Source: Azolla caroliniana
Lineage: Eukaryota; Polypodiophyta
Assembly: GCA_043228905.1 (NCBI GenBank)
Contig: JBHGNT010000002.1
Span: 22,568,001-22,632,000 of the forward strand
DNA length: 64,000 bases
Direction: 5' to 3'
Every line of letters begins with the position of its first letter. Within the stretch, counting starts at the first letter, position 1. A program made the translations under genes and the position numbers. This document shows positions 54,061-61,978 of the stretch, piece after piece. The notes under the pieces are model-generated. The model saw nothing but the letters and a program-made list of their open reading frames with translations. It did not search any database and was not told the DNA's origin.

Positions 54061-54700
54061 CAAAGAGAGAAAAAGGAGATAAATTGATTGTATAATTTCT
54101 TGAATAGTATTTAACTGAGAAAAATGTGCACGAATCAATCCAATACCTTTGCTCAAATAGCAATTGTTCCATGGCATAGTTGATGACTCGGTGAATGGTG
54201 CAATCGAGGACACTCTCAACTGCTTTTATATAAATGGCATATATAATACACTTTTTCTCATTAATTATTGATGACATTATGACAACGGTAGTTTATTCTT
54301 GATGAGAAGGAATAAATGATATGACAAGAAAGAGGTGAACTTTAAGTACATGGGTATATCCACCACACATGAGTTCACATATTGGACAATTGAGTTTGAT
54401 TCTCAACACACCCTGTCAAGCTCAATTTTGTCGTGGATGATACTTACATTTGGCTTGATATATTTTATTTTCTCTGTCAAGCTTGGCGAATTAGGGTGGA
54501 CATAGCCTAGGTGCCTTCCAAAATTGTCCATGCCAAGTGCCTTGGTGGAGAGTTTCAGTCTAGTGACTGGTTCAAACATGTTGGTGATCCCGTCTTACTA
54601 TGGTCCATTTCAAGATGTAGACTTGATGCATATCAAAATGTTCATTTTTATTTGGGACATTGTTTGTTCTGGTTTGAGCGATATATTCACTTGTTGTCTA
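54060..54700 (-). pseudogene. Copia relic (pol end and 3' LTR), minus strand
   Basis: The minus strand near 54510-54560 reads L-S-T-K-A-L-G-M-D-N-F-G-R-H-L-G-Y, resembling the I-F-T-K-A-L-G...L-G-I end of copia pol. A purine-rich tract and TGTTGAGAATCAAACTC at about 54407 then look like a polypurine tract and LTR start. Everything upstream is decayed. Assignment rests on these two linked signals. Confidence 0.45.
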
Positions 54701-54934
54701 TTTGTATGACCTTCTTCACTCAAGGTGTGCTTGCCCATAAGTACACCGAGAGCATCTATACAGGAACCGTATTCCACACCATCTTTGTTGGAGGTATGAT
54801 TATCTTCATCCTGCTCATGCATCTTCGACTTTCCTTTGAGCAAGTGAACTCAAGCAGATATATTTGCCCATTGGCTATTTACATGACCTTTTTCACTCTA
54901 GGTGTCCTCGCCATAAGTATACTGAGATTGTCTA
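54665..54934. repeat. Diverged tandem duplication at the copia E target
   Basis: Text near 54671-54790 (GACCTTCTTCACTCAAGGTG, CATAAGTACACCGAGAGCAT) recurs diverged at 54856-54934 and continues at 59323 after the copia E insertion. Copia E therefore landed within the second copy. Confidence 0.6.
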
Positions 54935-55399
54935 TGTTGGAGGGTGGCAGCTCCAGACCTGCACTCTCTTTCATATTTATTATCTCTGTACTACATTCTC
55001 TCTTTTCTCAGATTCTTCTCTCTCTAGAATCTGCAACTCTTTAAATGCCTTCTCTCTCTAGAATCTGCAATGCTTTAAATGCCTTTTCTCTCTTCTACCT
55101 TTTCCAAGATATTCCCTTTTATTCCTAGTTTTTTGTACCTGTTTGGTAGTACAAGAGTCACTTAACTACCAAACAGCCATTTCACCCACATTCCCCAATT
55201 TTGTATAAATAGGCTATACCAGCCTCTTTTGTATAGTTTTTATTTTCTTTTTTGCTACTTAAAACAAGCTCTATTCCTTGGCTGTGTCTTTGCTCTTTGC
55301 AACCATTTTTTCTACTGCTGTCTAACAGCCTTCTCACAGCTTGGCTGTGCCTATTTTGTTTTAAGTCTTCCGCTGCTGCTATTAACAGCTTTTCTCACA
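54935..55399 (+). repeat. Copia E 5' LTR
   Basis: 465 bp, TGTTGGAGGG...CTCACA. Contains two tandem copies of a ~36-bp CTCTCTAGAATCTGCAA unit (55018-55090), an 11-bp inverted repeat TGTTTGGTAGT/ACTACCAAACA (55140-55150, 55165-55175) and a TATA box at 55204-55211. Confidence 0.96.
55140..55211 (+). promoter_or_regulatory. Copia E LTR promoter: inverted repeat and TATA box
   Basis: A perfect 11-bp palindrome arm pair with a 14-base spacer sits about 30 bases upstream of TATAAATA (55204-55211). ACTACCAAAC resembles the AC-type MYB sites known in stress-activated plant copia LTRs such as Tto1; the link is inferred. Confidence 0.45.
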
Positions 55400-55411
55400 T
55401 GGTATCAGAGC
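55400..55411 (+). other. Copia E primer-binding site (tRNA-iMet)
   Basis: TGGTATCAGAGC immediately follows the LTR. Confidence 0.93.
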
Positions 55412-55629
55412 AGTGAGGTCTCCATATCCTCAGCCTGATTTTTTTTGCCAAAGAGCACACATGCCTATCTTCTTTTATCCCTCCCTCCCAACCCTACAGA
55501 GGAGGCTCTTCTGTTTTCTTTTCCCCTTATCTGAGCCTCACCTAGCATCTAGGGAGAAGTAGAAAGACCCTGAGTATCTACTTACAACTGCTGTAAATTG
55601 TCCAGCTGTAGCTCAAGAGGAGGATATCC

Positions 55630-58600
55630 ATGGCCTCACATGCCACCATTGTTTCATCAACCATTCCCCAACTCCCCAAAGAATCCATCTTGGATGGGAA
55701 CAATTACTTGGATTGGGAGCTACAAATAAAGACCTTGCTACAATACCATAGTTTATGGAATGTAGTCAATGGTAGTGACAAGAAACCACCAGTAACTTCA
55801 TCCTCTTCAACCAAATCAGTTGCCGGCTCATCTAACACTGAGATTGAAGCTTGGCTAGATAAGGATTCTCGTGCTCATGCTTTCCTCATGTTTAATATTA
55901 AACCGAGCATCGCTCGTCAATTTCAAGATAAAGATGACGAGACAGCCAATGAACTATGGACAGCCATCAAAAGGAGGTATCATCGAGCTAATCATGCTCA
56001 AATGATAGCTATTGAAAGCCAACTAGCAAATCTCAAGATTCATGACACTCCCAACATCATGGATCAAATAACGGAATTTGTCACTCTCCAAAAGGAACTA
56101 GTTTCTTTGGGAAGCAAGTCCACTGAAGTTGAGTTTGTGCATCGTCTAATGATAAAGTTGCCTGAGTCATTCTCAGCCTTTTGTGACACCATTTCTCTTC
56201 TTCCCAACACACCTGACATGAATACATTTCTTGGTATGCTACAAGATAGGGCAACAAGGAAGAAAAGTGCTCAAACTTCCAATGAGACGCTTCTACATGC
56301 GACAAGTAAAGGCAAGTGGAAGCAAAATGGTAACTCCTACAACAAACCCAATCCAAGACTGCCAAACAACCCAGCTTACAAGGAGCTCACTTGTCATTAT
56401 TGTGGCTACAAAGGTCACATTCAGCCAGATTGTCGGAAAAAGAAAAGGGACAATGCTAAGAACTCTTCTTCTACCAGAAATCAACCTACACCGAAATCCA
56501 ACTCGGCCCACTCAGCCAAAGAAACAGTTTTCCTTGGCATTGAGGAACATACTTCACATTTGGCTGGACCAACTACTTCAACTATCGATGAGTGGTTAGT
56601 AGATAGTGGTGCCACTTCACACATGACCTATGACAAATCCATTTTGCATGATGTGAAGCCTAGCTCTTCCCAAATCTCTATAGGAGATGCCTCAAGCATT
56701 GAGGCTTCATGTGTGGGTAATGTGTTTCTTGACAATTCTTCAAGTGAAGAACCTGTCGTTCTTCAAGATGTGCTAAATGTGCCTCGCATCTCTACCAACC
56801 TACTTTCGGTTTACAAAATCACCAAGCAAGGTTATGGAGTCTACTTTGATAGCTCAGTTTTGGAAGTGATTGACACCAACAGCCTACAAATTGTAGCTAG
56901 TGGCACACAAGAAGGGGGTTTATATTGCCTAAAAAGCTCCCATAGCCCCTTGGAAAACTCCAAATCTCATCTTCTTCATCTTCTTCAAGGCTCTCATGCC
57001 TTGGTGGCACAAGAAGATCCCACGTTGTGGCATGCTAGGTTTGGTCATCTCAACTATGATTCTCTTCAAAAGCTCTCCTCCTCCCAACTAGTTGAGGGTC
57101 TTCCTATTTTCAAATCTCCCAATACCCCATGTGTTGCTTGTCTTCATGGCAAGCAACATCGAGAGCCTTTCCCTCATGAAGCCACTCACCGAGCAACATC
57201 TATCTTGGAGTTAGTGCACATGGATCTTTGTGGTCCCATGAAAACCACTACTCTTGGTGGTGCACGCTACTTCATGCTTATAATTGATGACTTCTCCCGC
57301 AAGGTTTGGGTTTATTTTCTTGTAGAAAAATCCCAAGCCTTCGCAAAATTTCAAGAATGGGTAGCTCTCGTGGAGAACGAGACATCGAAGAAAGTTAGAA
57401 AGATCAGGTCGGACAATGGTGGAGAGTTTATCTCCAAAGCTTTCCACCATTTCTGCTCTCAACGAGGCATTGCTCGCCAATTTTCTACACCCAATACTCC
57501 TCAACAAAATGGAGTCGTGGAAAGGAAGAACCGGACAGTCCAAGAGATGGCTCGTACGATGCTATCTCAATCTGATCTTCCTCTCTCGTTTTGGGGTGAA
57601 GCTGTCAACACAGCAGTCTACATCATCAACTGCTGGCCAACAAAAGCAGTTGCTAGAATGACGCCTGAAGAAGCATTTACAGGTGTAAAGCCCTCAGTAT
57701 CTCATTTTAAAGTCTTTGGTTGTGATGCTTATGTTCACATTTCAGATCATAAAAGGACGAAATTTGAGTCCAAAACCAAGAAATGCAAATTTCTTGGTTA
57801 CAGCACACAATCTAAAGCATACAGGTTATGGGATTTAGAGTCAAAGTCCCTAGTCATATCTAGGGATGTTCATTTTGTGGAGTCTCAGCCGGATGACTCT
57901 AGGATTTTACCTGAGTTCATGGTTGAAATCCAAGCTCCTCCGGAATCTCCTATTTTAGACGAAGATGTCTCATCTTCAAGCCCCCCATCTCCTCCTACTC
58001 AATCTCTAACTTTGCCAACAATTCAAACCTCTCCCTCAACTCCACTTGTTTCCACTCCCTCTACAAACCAACTTCCACCACTTCCCAAGTGGCTTCAAGC
58101 CACCATTCGTGATTCTCATCTCTCCGATGCTGAACTTCATGAGTATACATCTGGTTCTCGAACACGTAAGTCACAACAGCCTCTTCACTCATGCAACTTT
58201 GCCTTATTGTGCACTGTTGTGCAATCAAAAGAACCCACAACAGCAAAAGAGGCCCTTGTTCTTCCAAAGTGGAAAGCAGCAATGGAAGTTGAACTTGATT
58301 CCATTGAGCGGAATCATACATGGGAGCTGGTCCCACGGCCACCACATCGACAAGTCATTGGATTGAAATGGATTTTCAAGACCAAATACCATGCTGATGG
58401 TACTTTGGATAAGCACAAGGCACGTTTAGTGGCAAAAGGCTACTCACAAGTTGAAGGAGTGGATTATGAGGAAACTTTTGCTCCAACAGCATGGTACACA
58501 TCTATCCGATGTGCGCTTGCACTTGCTGCTCACAACAAATGGGCCGTTTTTCAAATGGATGTCAAGTCAGCCTTCCTTAACGGTGACTTGAAAGAGGAGG

Positions 58601-58766
58601 TTTATGTTGAACAGCCTCCAGGTTTCGAGATTTTAGAGCAGAAAAACATGGTCTACAGGTTACACAAAGCCTTGTATGGCTTAAAGCAAGCTCCCAAAGC
58701 TTGGCATGACAAAATTGATAGCTTCTTTCTCTCTCTTGGGTTTCAGAACTGTTATGTTGACAACAA

Positions 58767-58798
<32 letters not shown>

Positions 58799-58827
58799 AT
58801 CAGCTCCTCGGTCGACTCAATGTTTGA
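55630..58827 (+). CDS. Copia E Gag-Pol polyprotein, truncated in RT (1065 aa)
   Basis: One uninterrupted ORF. Gag (UBN2; L-D-G-N-N-Y-L-D-W-E near residue 22) ends in the zinc knuckle C-H-Y-C-G-Y-K-G-H-I-Q-P-D-C near residues 255-268. Protease has W-L-V-D-S-G-A-T-S-H-M near 324. Then come GAG-preintegrase (L-W-H-A-R-F-G-H) and integrase with H-M-D-L-C, R-S-D-N-G-G-E-F and N-G-V-V-E-R-K-N-R near residues 530-640. RT starts near 890 (W-E-L-V-P-R, K-A-R-L-V-A-K-G-Y, Q-M-D-V-K-S-A-F-L-N-G-D, L-Y-G-L-K-Q-A-P). It stops being RT after C-Y-V-D-N-N-L at about residue 1046 and ends with S-L-S-L-S-L-S-I-Y-I-Y-N and a short tail. Family members usually run to about 1,350-1,450 residues with Y-V-D-D and RNase H, which are missing. 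Confidence 0.95.
58768..58799. repeat. (TC)n(TA)n microsatellite at the copia E deletion joint
   Basis: About nine TC units then seven TA units, exactly where RT homology ends. The remaining 53 bases lead to the purine-rich GGAGCTGAGAGGAGG before the 3' LTR. Confidence 0.93.
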
Positions 58828-58852
58828 TGGCCGTTCTGGAGCTGAGAGGAGG

Positions 58853-59317
58853 TGTTGGAGGGTGGCAGCTCCAGACCTGCACTCTCTTTCATATTTATTA
58901 TCTCTGTACTACATTCTCTCTTTTCTCAGATTCTTCTCTCTCTAGAATCTGCAACTCTTTAAATGCCTTCTCTCTCTAGAATCTGCAATGCTTTAAATGC
59001 CTTTTCTCTCTTCTACCTTTTCCAAGATATTCCCTTTTATTCCTAGTTTTTTGTACCTGTTTGGTAGTACAAGAGTCACTTAACTACCAAACAGCCATTT
59101 CACCCACATTCCCCAATTTTGTATAAATAGGCTATACCAGCCTCTTTTGTATAGTTTTTATTTTCTTTTTTGCTACTTAAAACAAGCTCTATTCCTTGGC
59201 TGTGTCTTTGCTCTTTGCAACCATTTTTTCTACTGCTGTCTAACAGCCTTCTCACAGCTTGGCTGTGCCTATTTTGTTTTAAGTCTTCCGCTGCTGCTAT
59301 TAACAGCTTTTCTCACA
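58853..59317 (+). repeat. Copia E 3' LTR
   Basis: 465 bp, apparently identical to 54935-55399 on base-by-base reading. TATA box at 59122-59129. Followed by GTCTA. Confidence 0.96.
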
Positions 59318-59322
59318 GTCTA

Positions 59323-60040
59323 TATAGTAATGGTATTCCTTGTCATATTTATTGTAGCGTGCCATATAAGTCTAATGGTCCATCATGTGGATCCGTGTCA
59401 CATTGACCAAGGTTCATCTCACCCTTGTTGGATGACTTTTGGCCTTGCCTTCCACCATACTTCTGGTAGAGCTTAGTGTGTACAAATCATGTAATGTTGA
59501 GTACAAAAAGATATTCAATATCTTTCTCGCCTACTGTTCCTTCATACACACACACACATACACACACACAGACACACACACACATATGAAGAGGGAAATA
59601 CCAAAGATTTAGCTCTAGGGAATGTAATGAGCATGGGATGATGATGAAGAGAGAATGCCCAATCCGTTTATCACATCTTGGCATTTATCATCATCACACC
59701 CCTTCCACACTTGGGAGGGTATAAAGGTTTATAGGTTCGCTCTTTACCATCTTAGCATCACTATTGTTGGTGTTGGTGTTGGTAGTGGCAACAACATTAG
59801 TGCATTCCATATATCTTGATTCTTTAGCATTAGGACATTTGCAATGGCAGTGGCACAAGAAAAGAATAATTGTAATAAGGTCTTAAAACGGTGAGAAAAG
59901 AATAGATCCTAATATAAGTAATAAGGGTGAAGGGATAGAGTATTATTCTTATCATATCTTCTAACACGGGGAGGGAGAAAAATGTCTATGCTTCTTCTTT
60001 GTGCATTTTTTGGTCGTCTCTTTCCTTTTATTTGTGGTCA
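59323..60040. other. Spacer right of copia E, no gene seen
   Basis: Contains a (CA)n microsatellite at 59548-59585. No missing GNAT exon and no element end was recognised. Confidence 0.45.
59548..59585. repeat. (CA)n microsatellite
   Basis: About seventeen CA units with two interruptions. Confidence 0.9.
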
Positions 60041-60685
60041 TTGTCATCATCTTATTAGAAATATTGAGAATCGAGTAGATAGGTATATAGAGTTACAACT
60101 GCAGAGATGGATATATGAAAACAGAATTTCTATTACATATGAGAGTAGTTCAAAATGGTAGTTTTCCCATGCGCTCACACCTTAGAGCTTAGATAGGATA
60201 TGGACCGGCTCACTACAAAATTAGTGGGGACTGATGATCAATCTTACCACTGTGTGAGAAAAGTGACTTATAATCTATGTTTGGTCTTAGTATAAATGTG
60301 CAAGTCAGTTGACAGTAGTGGAGATATTCCTTTTCTGTCAACTGACTTGTCATTTAATATGACCCAACTCCCTAGGTACAGGCTAGTGCTAGATAATACT
60401 TATCTTGAAGTCAATGACGCATACTTCAAGACTAAGTACATCGTAACTTGCCCACAAAATATTCTAGCTGACTTGATTAGCCAATCCTTTTATCTATTTC
60501 TCTCTTTCCTAAATATATTGTGTCCTACGCATCTACGGTTTCCTAGATTAACACCTTATCGACCCATATGGTCGAGTTGCACACTAGCTGCTCCTCATTT
60601 GGGGCGCTATCACAAAATGTGCACTCTAAGAGCACATATGGGGATAGATTTACAATTTGGGGCTGATCATTGATTATATCTAACA
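60041..60685 (-). repeat. Copia D 3' LTR (left edge not determined)
   Basis: On the minus strand the LTR starts TGTTAGATATAATC at 60685, directly after the purine-rich ATTGAGGGGGCG. It contains the hairpin at 60301-60349. The far edge is uncertain because the 5' LTR is outside the window; 60041 is only an estimate. Confidence 0.55.
60301..60349. repeat. 15-bp perfect inverted repeat in copia D LTR
   Basis: CAAGTCAGTTGACAG at 60301-60315 and its exact complement CTGTCAACTGACTTG at 60335-60349, with a 19-base spacer. The inner TTGAC/GTCAA resembles W-box cores bound by WRKY factors. Confidence 0.85.
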
Positions 60686-61978
60686 CGCCCCCTCAATGAT
60701 CAACCCATTGAGTTCACTTGGAATTGGGCCAACACCTAGTCGTCGAAGGTGTTGTTGCAACTGTTCTGCTCCAAGCGCCTTTGTGAAGATATCTGCAGCA
60801 TTTTCTGATGTTGGACAGTACTCAAGCTCCACAATCTCATCATTTATTAGCTCCCGCACATAGTGATACTGAATCTCTATGTGTTTAGTACGTGCATGAA
60901 ATACGGGGTTCTTGGCAATGGCCATGCAACTCTGATTGTCACACCTCAATACCGTTGCCGTCCTTATTGGGACTGCCACATCCATAAGGATTCTTCTTAG
61001 CCAAACTACCTCGCATGCCGCTATGCATGCTGCTTTGTATTCTGCCTCCGTTGAAGATAGTGCCACTGTTGGTTGTTTTTTACTACTCCATGAAACAGCT
61101 CCAGATCCTATTGAAAAACAATATCCAGAAACTGATTTTCTGGAATCACTATCTCCAGCCCAATCAGAGTCGCAATATCCACTAAGTTGGTCAATTGTTG
61201 GCTTGTAGAAGATTCCATAATTTAAAGTACCCACAATGTACTTTAATACACGTAGAGCAGCTTTCCAATGAGTCTCCTTCGGCTTGTTGCTGAATCGACT
61301 CACCACATTGACTGCAAAACAAATATCCGGCCTAGTGTTGCATAGGAAAATTAGACTTCCTACTAGTTGTCTATACTTCCTTATGTCAACCATTGGTGAT
61401 GAGTCTTCTTGGGATAGCTTGTAGTTTGACTCCATTGGAGTCGACTTCGACTTGCTGTCCATCATCCCGAAGGTCTTCAAGATCTCTGTTGCATACTTTC
61501 TTTGTGACATGAAGATGCCGACCGAGGTTTGCCAAACCTCAATTCCAAGGAAGTAGTGTAGAATCCCCAAGTCTGTCATTTCAAACTCAGTTTTCAAACA
61601 CTCTTGTGTTTGGCCAATGCACTCTTCATGGTCACCAGTAAGTACTAGATCATCCACGTAAATGATAATGATGACTTGTTTCCCGTCCTTCATTTTGACA
61701 TACATACTTGCATCCGAAGCACATTGCATAAAGTCGATTGATCGTAAGAAGCTGTCTATCCTCTTGTTCCAAGCTCTTGGTGCTTGCTTTAGACCATATA
61801 GTGCCTTCTTCAGCTTGCAAACTTTGTTTTCTGAATTCGGTATCTCAAACCCCGGTGGTTGTGTCACATATACCTCCTCCTTGAGATGCCCATTCAGAAA
61901 TGCTGATTTGACATCCATTTGATAAATCGGCCATCCTCTTGAAGCAGCCAACGCTATGACCATTCGAATTGTTGTCAT
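60680..61978 (-). CDS. Copia D reverse transcriptase and RNase H
   Basis: A 432-codon open segment. RT: Q-M-D-V-K-S-A-F-L-N-G-H (Asp of the first catalytic block), L-Y-G-L-K-Q-A-P-R-A-W and the catalytic box I-I-Y-V-D-D-L-V-L near residues 104-112. RNase H: G-Y-C-D-S-D-W-A-G-D, A-L-S-S-T-E-A-E-Y and R-C-D-N-Q-S-C-M, with all expected acidic residues. It ends A-A-D-I-F-T-K-A-L-G and then I-I-E-G-A-C; the TAG stop lies in the first bases of the LTR (TGTTAG). The segment is the direct continuation of the upstream frame after a one-base loss at about 61990; no other damage is visible. Confidence 0.93.
   Translation of the reverse strand: MTTIRMVIALAASRGWPIYQMDVKSAFLNGHLKEEVYVTQPPGFEIPNSENKVCKLKKALYGLKQAPRAWNKRIDSFLRSIDFMQCASDASMYVKMKDGKQVIIIIYVDDLVLTGDHEECIGQTQECLKTEFEMTDLGILHYFLGIEVWQTSVGIFMSQRKYATEILKTFGMMDSKSKSTPMESNYKLSQEDSSPMVDIRKYRQLVGSLIFLCNTRPDICFAVNVVSRFSNKPKETHWKAALRVLKYIVGTLNYGIFYKPTIDQLSGYCDSDWAGDSDSRKSVSGYCFSIGSGAVSWSSKKQPTVALSSTEAEYKAACIAACEVVWLRRILMDVAVPIRTATVLRCDNQSCMAIAKNPVFHARTKHIEIQYHYVRELINDEIVELEYCPTSENAADIFTKALGAEQLQQHLRRLGVGPIPSELNGLIIEGAC

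Larger units (their letters stand above)
54935..59317 (+). mobile_element. Copia E, young insertion with truncated pol
   Basis: A 4383-bp Ty1/copia element. LTRs at 54935-55399 and 58853-59317 are both 465 bp and I saw no difference between them; a perfect target duplication GTCTA lies at 54930-54934 and 59318-59322. A tRNA-iMet primer site is at 55400. One long ORF carries gag, protease, integrase and the N-terminal half of RT and then runs into a TC/TA microsatellite. The RT catalytic box and RNase H are absent, so it cannot move by itself. Confidence 0.96.

Noticed and set aside
54511-55044. 177-codon ORF with hydrophobic segments, looking like a membrane protein
   Set aside because: It crosses from an old duplicated region into the copia E LTR, so it is a chance frame created by the insertion.
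57211-57543. 110-codon minus-strand ORF within copia E
   Set aside because: Antisense shadow of the integrase core.
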